Below, piece after piece: positions 34,328-42,769 of a stretch of DNA of 64,000 nt. The stretch comes from Streptomyces sp. R33 (GTDB taxonomy: Bacteria > Actinomycetota > Actinomycetes > Streptomycetales > Streptomycetaceae). The translations under genes and the position numbers were made by a program. The first letter of the stretch is position 1. Every line of letters starts with the position of its first letter. The stretch covers positions 8,364,001 through 8,428,000 of the forward strand of contig NZ_CP165727.1 in NCBI RefSeq assembly GCF_041200175.1. The letters run 5' to 3'. Below the pieces are notes generated by a model. That model was not told where the DNA came from and searched no databases. It worked only from the letters and a program-made list of their open reading frames with translations.

Positions 34328-34340
34328 CGAAATGATTTCG
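34328..34340. promoter_or_regulatory. BxlR-type operator upstream of xlnA
   Basis: CGAAATGATTTCG fits CGAAA-N3-TTTCG exactly, about 200 bases upstream of the xlnA start. The same pattern occurs at 34395-34407 and 39582-39594. Confidence 0.66.
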
Positions 34341-34394
34341 AGATCCTCCCCCTCGAGATAGCCCGCTATCCGCTTCCCGTTGCATAAAGGTCAT

Positions 34395-34407
34395 CGAAAA
34401 ACTTTCG
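34395..34407. promoter_or_regulatory. Second BxlR-type operator upstream of xlnA
   Basis: CGAAAAACTTTCG fits CGAAA-N3-TTTCG and is set in a longer near-palindrome with flanking AT and AT. It is 67 bases from the first site, suited to cooperative or loop binding. Confidence 0.64.
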
Positions 34408-34658
34408 ATGAGGATCTCCGAGCTGGGCTGCCGAAATCTCAGGAGGGCTACTGCCGCCGGCAGTCGGCGGACGCGCTCGGCCACCTGGTTGCGGCCCGCA
34501 TCACGCGGCGGGCAGATGCCCGCCAACACGCGCCCGGCTACCGCCCCCATGCCTTCCGGAGTCGCCGGCGCCACAGCGGATGGATCGCCCGCTTCCACGA
34601 CCGGATGCGCGACCGGGTCCAGCGGGCTGCCGGCCGGGACCCGGGACCGGCGGGGGCA

Positions 34659-36146
34659 TCATCGACGCTGGTGTCCAGGCGGATCCTGCCGGCTCGGATA
34701 CGTGATGTCGAAGCACGTGAAGTGGGCTTGGTTGGTGGAGGAGCGGCCGTTGGAGGTGGCGTAGAGGCCGAGCTGGATGCTGGTGAACAGCGGGGTGAGG
34801 AAGGTGGCTTCGACGGTGGTCAGGTCCTGCCAGGCGCCGCCGTCGGGTGCCTGGTGGGCGAAGGTGTGGCTGAAGCCGCGGATGCGCACCCCCAGGCGGA
34901 CGGGGCCCGGGGGGACCGGAACGCCGGCCAGGACCTCGCGCCCGTGGCGGAGGCTGAGCCCTTCCGTGGTGCGAAGGAAGAGGAGGTGGGTGTCGTCGTC
35001 GAGGACCACGGCGAGGCCTGCCTGTTCACCCGGTGCGGCGGGGGTGAAGTGCAGTTCGGTGGAGACGTCGCAGTCGGGCTGTTCTTGGGGGCGGACCAGG
35101 AGCGACGGGGTGGTGCGCTCGCCGAGGCGTTCGGGGCGGAGCTGGAGGCGGAGCCCTTTGCCTGTGGCCCAGAAGCGCTCGGGCGGGGTGCGCAGGGTGT
35201 TCCAGTCCGCGGAGAGCGTGGCGAAGTCGTCGTGGACGGGGCGGCGGCGGTCGGTGTGGACGATGGGGGAGAAGACCGGCCAGCTGTCGTCCCAGGTGAT
35301 CCGGCTGAGGAAGGTCTCGCGCCCGAGGGCGGAGCCCGGGCGGACGCCCAGGAGGACGGCCCGCCAGTCCCCGTACGGGGTTTGGACGAGGTCGGCGTGC
35401 CCGGTGCAGATGACGGGGCCCTTGGCGGGCTGTAGCACCGGGTTGCCGGGGGCGCCCTCGTAGGGGCCGGTCACGCGGTCGGCGCGGGCGGCCACCACGC
35501 TGTGGTCCACATCGGTGCCGCCCTCGGCGGTGAGCAGAAGGTAGGCGCCGTCGATCTTGTAGAGGTGCGGGGCTTCCGACCATCGGGCGCCCGGGTGGCT
35601 TCCCGACCACAGGACGTGCTCGGGGCCCGTGAGCCGTCGTTCGCCGGGAAGGTATTCGCGCATCCAGATCTCGGTGCGGCCGGCGGCCTCGTCCAGCACC
35701 CGGGCGGCGGTGAACCAGGCCCGGCCGTCGCTGTCGTCCGGTCCGTCGTCGAAGAACAGCGACGGGTCGAAGCCCTCGCCGTCCAGCCAGTGCGGCTGCG
35801 ACCACGGCCCCGCCGGGTCGGTCGCCGTGACGACGAAGTGGCCGGGGCCGTCCATCAGCGTGCAGACGAGATGGAAGACCCCCTCATGGTGCCGGATCGT
35901 CGGTGCGAACAGGCCCCGTGAGGGCTCGCACCCGTCGAGGTCGAGCTGAGACGCCCGGTCGAGCGCGGAGCCGATGCGCCGCCAGTTCACGAGATCGCGG
36001 CTGTGGAACACGGGAAGGCCCGGGAACCATTCGAAGCTGGACGTCACCAGGTAGTAGTCCGCTCCCACTCGGCAGACGGAGGGGTCGGGCCGGAACCCCG
36101 GCAGCACGGGATCACCGAAGACGGGATCATCGAACAACGTGGTCAT
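34659..36146 (-). CDS. GH43 beta-xylosidase/alpha-L-arabinofuranosidase
   Basis: This 495-aa intracellular glycosidase should trim xylose or arabinose from imported oligomers. The five-bladed propeller begins GFRPDPSVCRVGADYYLVTS, with the general base Asp in RPDPS, and includes FFDDGPDD and the acid Glu in WSEAPHLYK. A C-terminal beta-sandwich (about residues 305-490, VHDDFATLSADWNTLRTPP onward) closes the active site in this family. There is no signal peptide. The ATG overlaps the bxlA stop as ATGA, so translation is coupled to the GH3 gene. The broken GH43 at 14,845-15,232 is a relative of its C-terminal domain. Confidence 0.92.
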   Translation of the reverse strand: MTTLFDDPVFGDPVLPGFRPDPSVCRVGADYYLVTSSFEWFPGLPVFHSRDLVNWRRIGSALDRASQLDLDGCEPSRGLFAPTIRHHEGVFHLVCTLMDGPGHFVVTATDPAGPWSQPHWLDGEGFDPSLFFDDGPDDSDGRAWFTAARVLDEAAGRTEIWMREYLPGERRLTGPEHVLWSGSHPGARWSEAPHLYKIDGAYLLLTAEGGTDVDHSVVAARADRVTGPYEGAPGNPVLQPAKGPVICTGHADLVQTPYGDWRAVLLGVRPGSALGRETFLSRITWDDSWPVFSPIVHTDRRRPVHDDFATLSADWNTLRTPPERFWATGKGLRLQLRPERLGERTTPSLLVRPQEQPDCDVSTELHFTPAAPGEQAGLAVVLDDDTHLLFLRTTEGLSLRHGREVLAGVPVPPGPVRLGVRIRGFSHTFAHQAPDGGAWQDLTTVEATFLTPLFTSIQLGLYATSNGRSSTNQAHFTCFDITYPSRQDPPGHQRR

Positions 36147-38362
36147 GGAACCGGGACGATCTCGACCGGCACGGACAGCACCCGGTCGGCCGCCGGGTGG
36201 CGTACGGGACCCTCCAAAGTGAAGGAGCCCTGGAGCGGAAGATCGCCGCTGGACCGTCCGACGGCCACGCCGATTTCCCCCGGCTCCACTCTTCTGCGCA
36301 GGTCGAGCCCGGTGAATGAGGTCCGGTCGGCATGGACGGTGAAGGTGATCCGGGCGGCTGCGCCCGGCTGCAGCTCGACCCTGGAGAATCCGGCGAGCCA
36401 CCGCTGAGGCCGGACGACGGACGCCACCGGGTCCGAGAGGTACAGCTGGACCACCTCGGTCCCGGCCACCTCGCCGACGTTGCGTACGGTGACCGCAACC
36501 GCGACGGCCCCGTCCGTCGCGGCGACGGGATCCACCTCGAGCTCCGAGCAGGCGAAGCCGGTCCAGCTCAGCCCGTGTCCGAAGGGGAACAGCGGGGTCG
36601 GGTCCACCGAGCTCCAGTCGGTGTGCCCGCCGAGCCTGGAGTGCAGGTAGGTGCCGGGCTGGCCGCCGGCCCGGCGGGGGATGGAGACGGGCAGCCGCCC
36701 GGACGGTTCAGCGGCCCCGCTGATGATCCGGGCCAGCGCCGTCCCGCCCTCCTCGCCGGGGAAGAAGACCTGCACCACGGCCGATGCGCGCTCGGCCAGC
36801 GTGCCGAGCGCGTAGGGCCGCCCGGAGACGAGGACCAGGACGGTCGGCACTCCGGAGTCCAGAACGGTGGAGGCCAGTGCGGCCTGGTCGCCGGGCAGGT
36901 CGAGGGTCTCGGCGTCGCAGCCCTCTCCGGAGGTGCCCCGGCCGAACATGCCCGCCCGGTCCCCGAGCACCAGCACGTTCACGTCCGGATCGTCCGCGGT
37001 GACCGTGAACCCGGCAGCGGTGAGCGCCTCGCCGAGCGTCGGGATCTCCAGCCCGAGGTCGCCGGGGAGCGCGACGTGGTTGGGGAAGGAATAGCAGCCG
37101 AGGAAGGACCGGGGGTCGTCGGCGTACGGCCCGGTGATCGCGACCCGGCACGGCTGCAGCGGCAGGGTGCCGTCGTTGGCGAGCAGCACGGTGGACCGTT
37201 CGGCCAGGAGCCTGGCCAGTGCCCGGTTTTCCGGCGGGTCGAGGTCGACCGGCTCGGGTTTGACGGGTTCCCAGTCGGGGTCGAGCAGGCCGAGCTCGGC
37301 CTTCTGCACCAGGACCCGTTCCGCGGCCCGGTCGATGAGCTCCTCGGGTACGCTTCCGGACCGAACGAGTTCGGTCAGCGGCTCGCCGTAGCACCGGGCC
37401 GTGGGCAGTTCGACGTCGATTCCGGCGGTCAACGCCAGCGCGCCGGCCGCGCCGCGCGATCCGGTGACGCCGTGCCGGGTCTGCAGGAAAGAGACGGCGT
37501 AGTAGTCGGCGACGACCACGCCGCTGAAACCGAGCTCACCCCTGAGCAGCTCGGTCAGCAGCCGTTCGTCGGCGGCCACCGGGACGCCGTCCACGTCGGT
37601 GTAGCTGTTCATCACCGACCGGGCGCCCCCCTCGCGCAGTGCCCGTACGAAGGGCTCGACGAGCACGTCGGCGAACTCGCGCGGCCCCGAGGCGACGGGG
37701 GCCATGTTCCGGCCGCCACGCGAGGCCGAGTAGCCGGCGAAGTGCTTGAGCGTCGCCACGATCCCGGCGCCTTCCAAGCCCTGCACGTAGGCGGTGCCGA
37801 TGGCTCCGACGAGATAGGGATCCTCGCCGATGCACTCCTCGGTCCTGCCCCACCGGTAGTCGCGGACCACGTCGAGTACCGGAGCCAGCCCTTGATGGAC
37901 GCCCACCCGCCGCATCCCCGCCCCGATGGCGGCGGCCATCCGGCGCACGAGCTCGGGATCGAAGGACGCACCCCAGGCCAGCGGTGCGGGGAAGACCGTC
38001 GCCCCGAACGTCATGAACCCTGTCAGGCACTCCTCGTGAGCGACCGCCGGTATCCCGAACCGACCGGATCCGGTCACCTGTTGCTGGAGCATGGCGAGCC
38101 GCGCCATGCCGGCTTCCACGGTGATCGGCGCGGTGCCGTACACCCGGGTGAGCTGGCCGAGCCCGTGGGCCGCGATGTCGTCGAGGCCGAGCGCGGACTC
38201 GCCTGAATCGTCCTCCATCGGCGCGACCGGTGTCCCCGGATCCGAGGGCAGCGCCCAGAAGCCGGCGAGCTGACCCGCCTTCTCTTCCAGCGTCATCCGT
38301 TTCAGAAGATCGGAGACTCGCACGGACACGGGCAGGAGGGGGTCACGCCAGGGCTCGGTCAA
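36143..38362 (-). CDS. bxlA: GH3 beta-xylosidase BxlA
   Basis: BxlA cleaves xylobiose and longer xylooligosaccharides to xylose in the cytoplasm. The 739-aa enzyme uses a TTG start at 38362, preceded by AGGAG. It has the GH3 barrel with IPAVAHEECLTGFM, the GRTEECIGEDPYLVG and KHFAGYSASRGGRN segments, and the nucleophile Asp in GFSGVVVADYYAV. The alpha/beta sandwich (SGRPYALGTLAERASAVVQV) and FnIII domain (LFPFGHGLSWTGFACSELEV) complete the chain. There is no signal peptide. It follows bxlR by nine bases and overlaps the GH43 gene, forming a bxlR-bxlA-GH43 unit. Confidence 0.94.
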   Translation of the reverse strand: MTEPWRDPLLPVSVRVSDLLKRMTLEEKAGQLAGFWALPSDPGTPVAPMEDDSGESALGLDDIAAHGLGQLTRVYGTAPITVEAGMARLAMLQQQVTGSGRFGIPAVAHEECLTGFMTFGATVFPAPLAWGASFDPELVRRMAAAIGAGMRRVGVHQGLAPVLDVVRDYRWGRTEECIGEDPYLVGAIGTAYVQGLEGAGIVATLKHFAGYSASRGGRNMAPVASGPREFADVLVEPFVRALREGGARSVMNSYTDVDGVPVAADERLLTELLRGELGFSGVVVADYYAVSFLQTRHGVTGSRGAAGALALTAGIDVELPTARCYGEPLTELVRSGSVPEELIDRAAERVLVQKAELGLLDPDWEPVKPEPVDLDPPENRALARLLAERSTVLLANDGTLPLQPCRVAITGPYADDPRSFLGCYSFPNHVALPGDLGLEIPTLGEALTAAGFTVTADDPDVNVLVLGDRAGMFGRGTSGEGCDAETLDLPGDQAALASTVLDSGVPTVLVLVSGRPYALGTLAERASAVVQVFFPGEEGGTALARIISGAAEPSGRLPVSIPRRAGGQPGTYLHSRLGGHTDWSSVDPTPLFPFGHGLSWTGFACSELEVDPVAATDGAVAVAVTVRNVGEVAGTEVVQLYLSDPVASVVRPQRWLAGFSRVELQPGAAARITFTVHADRTSFTGLDLRRRVEPGEIGVAVGRSSGDLPLQGSFTLEGPVRHPAADRVLSVPVEIVPVP

Positions 38363-38371
38363 GGAGTTCTC

Positions 38372-39385
38372 CTAGAGAGGGGGCAAGGCGGTGGAGAGCC
38401 GGACCTTGAGCTCGGTGGAGAGCTCCATCCGGGGGCTGACCAGGGGTTGGCCGTCCAGGAGTTGGAAGAGGGTGCGGGCGGCGAGCCGGCCCATCTCCTC
38501 CAGCGGCTGGCGCACCGTCGTCAGCGGCGGTGACAGCCATTCGCACATCGGCAGGTCGTCGAAGCCGACCACGCTGAGGTCCTGCGGAATGCTCAGCCCG
38601 CCCTGCCGGGCGGCTTCGTAGACGCCCATCGCCTGCTGGTCGCTACCGGCGAAGATGGCGGTCGGCGGCTCGGGGAGGGCGAGCAGTTCCCGGGCGCACC
38701 GGAACCCGCCCTCGTGCTGGAAGTCGCCGAACCGGATCAGGTCGCGGTCGACCTCGATCCCGGCCCGCTCCAGTGCGGCCCGGTACCCGTCGATGCGGGC
38801 CTGGCTGCAGAGCATCTCCCTGCGCCCGCCGATCGTGGCGATCCGGCGGTGCCCCAGCCCCAGCAAGTGCTCGGTTGCGGCGAGGCCGCCCGCCCAGTTG
38901 GTCGCGCCGATGCTCGGCACACCGTTGCCCGGCAGGTCGATCGGGTCGATGACGACCAGCGCCACCCCGGCCTGTTCGACCTGGGCGCGCTGGGCCTGGG
39001 TGACCGAGGCGGTGACGAGGATGACGCCGTCGCTGTGGTGCAGTACCGGCAGTGCAGCCCAGCTCGACGGCGTGGCCTCGCCCGGCGGGACGAGCGACAC
39101 GACGGTGCCGACGCTCCGCAGGGCACACTCGGCCTCGACGCCGCGCAGTATCTCCACCGCCCACGCGCTGTCCAGACCGCCGATGATCAAGTCGACCAGG
39201 CCCGACCTGCGGGCCCTGCCCTGTCGGCCGGGGTGAAGGTAGTTGTGAGAGCGCAGCAGGCTCTCGATCCGTTCGCGGGTCGAGGGCGCCACATCGGAGC
39301 GGCCGTTGATCACCTTGGACACGGTGGCCTGGGAGACCCCTGCCTCCGCGGCGATGACGGCCAGGGTCGGGCGCTGCTCGCTCAA
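38372..39385 (-). CDS. bxlR: LacI-family repressor of xylooligosaccharide genes, BxlR-like
   Basis: This 337-aa regulator probably starts with TTG 39385, behind AGGAG, giving a helix-turn-helix of PTLAVIAAEAGVSQATVSKV. The effector domain ends LTTVRQPLEEMGRLAARTLF. It lies between divergent bxlEFG and downstream bxlA, the position of bxlR in Streptomyces bxl loci. CGAAA-N3-TTTCG palindromes occur upstream of bxlE and xlnA, and related sequences lie close to its own start (39430-39446), so it likely controls these genes and itself. Confidence 0.9.
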   Translation of the reverse strand: MSEQRPTLAVIAAEAGVSQATVSKVINGRSDVAPSTRERIESLLRSHNYLHPGRQGRARRSGLVDLIIGGLDSAWAVEILRGVEAECALRSVGTVVSLVPPGEATPSSWAALPVLHHSDGVILVTASVTQAQRAQVEQAGVALVVIDPIDLPGNGVPSIGATNWAGGLAATEHLLGLGHRRIATIGGRREMLCSQARIDGYRAALERAGIEVDRDLIRFGDFQHEGGFRCARELLALPEPPTAIFAGSDQQAMGVYEAARQGGLSIPQDLSVVGFDDLPMCEWLSPPLTTVRQPLEEMGRLAARTLFQLLDGQPLVSPRMELSTELKVRLSTALPPL

Positions 39386-39581
39386 CTTCTCTCCTCTGCG
39401 CGGACGCCTTGGGCTGGCGACATGTATCGCAAACTTTCGAAGAGTTTCCGGGCGGGGTGACTTGCTTGTCAAGCTCAAGGACTCAAGGGGGAAGGGGTGT
39501 TGGTGGATTTATCGGTGACAGGTCTTGACCGAGGAGCCCCACGTTCCTAGTTTGTGGCAGCACCGAATTTCGAGAATGTTA

Positions 39582-39594
39582 CGAAATATTTTCG
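39582..39594. promoter_or_regulatory. BxlR-type operator in the bxlR-bxlE divergent region
   Basis: CGAAATATTTTCG fits CGAAA-N3-TTTCG, 34 bases before the bxlE ATG, in an AT-rich island that also holds CGAATTTCGAG at 39564-39574. On the bxlR side, related CTTTCGAAGAGTTTC sequence lies at 39434-39448. Confidence 0.7.
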
Positions 39595-39628
39595 AGATCG
39601 AGCCGGCATTCCTTACCCCGGAGGTCCC

Positions 39629-40921
39629 ATGGCCAGCACCCCCCCGAGCCGACGAAGCTTCCTGGCCCTCTCGGGCCTGACCGCCCTGTCCGTCTCGCTG
39701 GCCTCGGCCTGCGGCGGTGGCGACTCCGGCGACAAACCGGCGGCCGACGGCAAGCTGACCTTCGCGTGGTGGAACATCGCCACGACGGAACCGGGCAAGT
39801 CGCTCTTCCCGCAGATCTCCTCGGCGTTCACGGCCGCTCACCCGAACATCACGATCAAGACGACCTCGTTGGAGAACGAGGCTTTCAAGTCCAAGCTGAC
39901 CGCCACCACCTCTTCGGGCAAGCTCCCCGACGTGTTCCAGACCTGGGGCGGCGGCGTGCTGCGCCAGCAGGTCGACGCGGGGCTGGTCGAGGACCTCACC
40001 GACGCCTTCGGCTGGTCGTCCGACCTCACCCCCGTCTCGCTGCAGGCCTACCAGTTCGAGGGCCGGACCTACGCAGTGCCCTACGACGTCGGCATGGTCG
40101 GCTTCTGGTACAACAAGAAGCTCTTCGCCCATGCCGGGATCACCGCTCCGCCGGCCACCTGGGCCGAGCTCCTCGAAGACGTCAAGAAGCTCAAGGCCGC
40201 AGGCGTCACCCCGATCGCCCTCGCGGGCAAGGAGAAATGGCCGGGCCACTACTACTGGGCCTACCTCGCGATGCGCGTCGCAGGCCTCCCCGCGCTGGAG
40301 CAGGCCGCGACCACCAAGGACTTCACCGGCGCCGGCTTCGTCCAGGCGGGCACGCACCTCAAGGAGCTGGTCGACCTCCAACCGTTCCAGACGGGCTTCC
40401 TCGGCGCCGGCTACGCCACCCCCGGAGGCCAGGCAGCGACCATGGGCAACGGCAAGGCCGCCATGGAGCTGATGGGGCAGTGGGGACCGTCGGTGCAGAA
40501 GGACGCGGGCGCCGACCTCGGAGCGGACCTGGGCTTCTTCCCCTTCCCGACGGTCGACGGCGGTGTCGGCCAGGTCACTGATGTGTTCGGCGGTGGCGGC
40601 GGCTTCGCGCTGCGCAAGGGCGCCCCGAAGGAGGCGCTGGACTTCCTGAAGTTCTTCGTGCTGGAGAACGAGTCCAAGCTGCTGGCCTCCAACGGCTACC
40701 TGCCGGTGGTCAAGGGCGCGGAGAGCCAGCTCGCCGACGCCAACAGGAAGGTGGTGGCCGACAGCCTGGTCAAGGCGACTGGCTTCCAGCTCTTCCTCGA
40801 CCAGGCCTACCCGCCGGCGGTCGGCCAGGAGGTCAACGACAGCGTCGCCGACCTCATCGCGGGCAAGAAGACGCCCGAGCAGGTCACCAAGTCGATCACC
40901 GAGGCTGCGAAGGGTGCCTAG
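39629..40921 (+). CDS. bxlE: Xylooligosaccharide-binding lipoprotein BxlE
   Basis: BxlE is the extracytoplasmic solute-binding protein that delivers xylobiose and related oligomers to BxlFG. The ATG at 39629 follows GGAGG closely. The signal sequence carries an RR motif and a lipobox-like SLASACGGG, so it is a lipoprotein possibly exported by Tat (RRSFLALSG). The 430-aa chain has the family-1 binding fold, with LPDVFQTWGGGVLRQQVDAG and PYDVGMVGFWYNKKLFA. It begins the bxlEFG operon opposite bxlR. Confidence 0.93.
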   Translation: MASTPPSRRSFLALSGLTALSVSLASACGGGDSGDKPAADGKLTFAWWNIATTEPGKSLFPQISSAFTAAHPNITIKTTSLENEAFKSKLTATTSSGKLPDVFQTWGGGVLRQQVDAGLVEDLTDAFGWSSDLTPVSLQAYQFEGRTYAVPYDVGMVGFWYNKKLFAHAGITAPPATWAELLEDVKKLKAAGVTPIALAGKEKWPGHYYWAYLAMRVAGLPALEQAATTKDFTGAGFVQAGTHLKELVDLQPFQTGFLGAGYATPGGQAATMGNGKAAMELMGQWGPSVQKDAGADLGADLGFFPFPTVDGGVGQVTDVFGGGGGFALRKGAPKEALDFLKFFVLENESKLLASNGYLPVVKGAESQLADANRKVVADSLVKATGFQLFLDQAYPPAVGQEVNDSVADLIAGKKTPEQVTKSITEAAKGA

Positions 40922-41903
40922 CTCCGTGGCCACCCTGACCAAGGAGCGGACGCAGGCCGCCCTGCCGGTGCGCCCGCCCGCTCCGGCACGGTCGATCCTG
41001 CGCGGATTGCGCAGCTGGGCGTCGGTCGCCTGGTTCCTCGTCCCGGCTCTGGTCCTCTTCCTCGTCTTCGTCCTCGCCCCGATCGCCGTCGCCGTCTACA
41101 CCGGCTTCTTCAAATGGGGCGGGACCGGCCCCATGGACGACTTCGTCGGCTTCGAGAACTACGCCAAGCTGTTCGACGATCAGGTCTTCCTCGGCGATCT
41201 GGAGCACGGGCTGTATCTGATCGCCCTGTCGATCACGGTGCAGTTGCCGTTCGCGCTGTTCACCGCGGTCCTGCTCAACCAGAGGCTGCGCGGCCGGGCC
41301 GTCTACCGGATGCTGTTCTTCGCGCCGTACATCCTGTCCGAGGTGGTCACGGCGGTCCTCTTCACGATGGTCTTCCTTCCCGGTGCCGGCATCGCCGACC
41401 ATCTCGCCGGCGCCCTCGGCCTGGAGGGGCTGCGGGGCAAGTGGCTCGCCGATCCCTCGACGGTCATGCCGACCCTGTTCGTGGTCATGACCTGGAAGTA
41501 CTTCGGCTTCCACATGATGCTCTTCCTCGCCGGGCTGCAGAGCATCCCGGGGGAGATCCTCGAGGCCGCCAGCATCGACGGCGCCGGCGTCTGGCAGCGG
41601 TTCCGGCACGTGACGCTGCCGCTGCTCGGGCCGACGATCCGGATCAGCGCCTTCCTTTCGATCATCGGGGCCATCCAGCTCTTCGACCTCGTCTGGGTCA
41701 TGACGGCGGGCGGTCCCAACCACTCCTCCGAGACGATGGCGATCTCGATGTTCCAGTTCGGATTCAAGCGCTACCAGGTCGGCTACGCCAGTGCGATCAG
41801 CGTGGTGTTGTTCATGATCAGCCTGGTCTTCTCCCTCTTCTACCAGCGTTACGTGCTCCGCCGTGACCTGAGCGGGGCCGTCACCTCGGGAGGTGGCCGA
41901 TGA
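40914..41903 (+). CDS. bxlF: Xylooligosaccharide ABC transporter permease BxlF
   Basis: This MalF-type permease of 329 aa overlaps the end of bxlE if the GTG at 40914 is used; a second GTG at 40926 is equally possible and would remove four residues. Six hydrophobic helices are visible, the first WFLVPALVLFLVFVLAPIAV. The ATPase-contact loop reads EAASIDGAGVWQRFRHVTLP. The energising ATPase is not encoded here; Streptomyces uses the shared MsiK. Confidence 0.93.
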   Translation: MPSSVATLTKERTQAALPVRPPAPARSILRGLRSWASVAWFLVPALVLFLVFVLAPIAVAVYTGFFKWGGTGPMDDFVGFENYAKLFDDQVFLGDLEHGLYLIALSITVQLPFALFTAVLLNQRLRGRAVYRMLFFAPYILSEVVTAVLFTMVFLPGAGIADHLAGALGLEGLRGKWLADPSTVMPTLFVVMTWKYFGFHMMLFLAGLQSIPGEILEAASIDGAGVWQRFRHVTLPLLGPTIRISAFLSIIGAIQLFDLVWVMTAGGPNHSSETMAISMFQFGFKRYQVGYASAISVVLFMISLVFSLFYQRYVLRRDLSGAVTSGGGR

Positions 41904-42730
41904 ACGCCCGCAGGACGGCACGCGGCCTGTCGCTGCACGCCGTGGTCTGGCTGATAGGTGCGTTCGTCGTCGTGCCGCTGATCTACGCGGTGATCTCCGG
42001 ATTCAAGAACACCGGCGAGCTGACGACCAACCCGTTCGGGTTGCCGGAGCATTGGAAGGCCGGCAACTACACCGGCATTCTCGGCGACGGGATGTTCTGG
42101 CGGCAGATCGCCAACAGTGCGGGTATCGCGATCGGCACGACGTGCTGCACGGTGGCGGCGTCCGCGATGGCGGCGTTCGTGCTGGCCCGCTACGCCTTCC
42201 GGGGCAGGGAGCTGTTCTACACGCTGTTCACGATCGGGCTGATGTTCCCGTTCGCGGTGGCCGTCCTGCCGTTGTTCCTGCTGCTGCGCAACTTCGAGTT
42301 GCTCGACAACCCGCTCGGAGTGATCCTCCCGCAGGCGGCCTTCGGGCTCCCCATGACGATCATCATCCTGCGCGGCTTCTTCCGGACCATCCCGGCGGAG
42401 GTAGAGGAGGCGGCCATCGTGGACGGCTGCGGCAAGTTCCGTTTCTTCTGGAAGATCCTGCTCCCGATGGCGCGTCCGGCGCTCGGCACGGTTTCGGTGC
42501 TGGCGATCGTCGCGAGCTGGAACAACTTCTTCCTGCCACTGCTGGTGTTCAACGACCCGCAATGGCAGACGATCCCGGTCGGCGTCCAGCAGTTCCAGGG
42601 CCAGTACTCGACCGACTACGCGCTCGTCCTCGCCTACATCGTGCTCGCCATGGTGCCCGCCCTCGCCTTCTACGCCGTCGCCGAGCGGCAGTTGATCGGC
42701 GGCCTCACCGCGGGCGCCACCAAGGGCTGA
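41900..42730 (+). CDS. bxlG: Xylooligosaccharide ABC transporter permease BxlG
   Basis: The 276-aa MalG-type permease overlaps bxlF by ATGA. It has the EAA loop EEAAIVDGCGKFRFFWKILL and ends LIGGLTAGATKG. Together with BxlE and BxlF it forms the importer for xylooligosaccharides. The GH30 gene starts only 39 bases later, so transcription may continue into the xylan enzyme genes. Confidence 0.93.
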   Translation: MNARRTARGLSLHAVVWLIGAFVVVPLIYAVISGFKNTGELTTNPFGLPEHWKAGNYTGILGDGMFWRQIANSAGIAIGTTCCTVAASAMAAFVLARYAFRGRELFYTLFTIGLMFPFAVAVLPLFLLLRNFELLDNPLGVILPQAAFGLPMTIIILRGFFRTIPAEVEEAAIVDGCGKFRFFWKILLPMARPALGTVSVLAIVASWNNFFLPLLVFNDPQWQTIPVGVQQFQGQYSTDYALVLAYIVLAMVPALAFYAVAERQLIGGLTAGATKG

Positions 42731-42769
42731 CTCGTCCCGCGCGACCTCCACCCCCCCCCAGGAGACGCT

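Larger units (their letters stand above)
34129..34658. other. Regulatory gap upstream of xlnA
   Basis: This 530-base stretch contains two CGAAA-N3-TTTCG operators and the xlnA leader at its left side. Its right half (about 34,440-34,658) has no recognisable gene; it is the 3' flank of the GH43 gene. Confidence 0.6.

Noticed and set aside
34251..34598. A reverse frame of 115 codons upstream of xlnA
   Set aside because: It runs through two operator palindromes and the promoter region and has no ribosome site, so it is probably chance.
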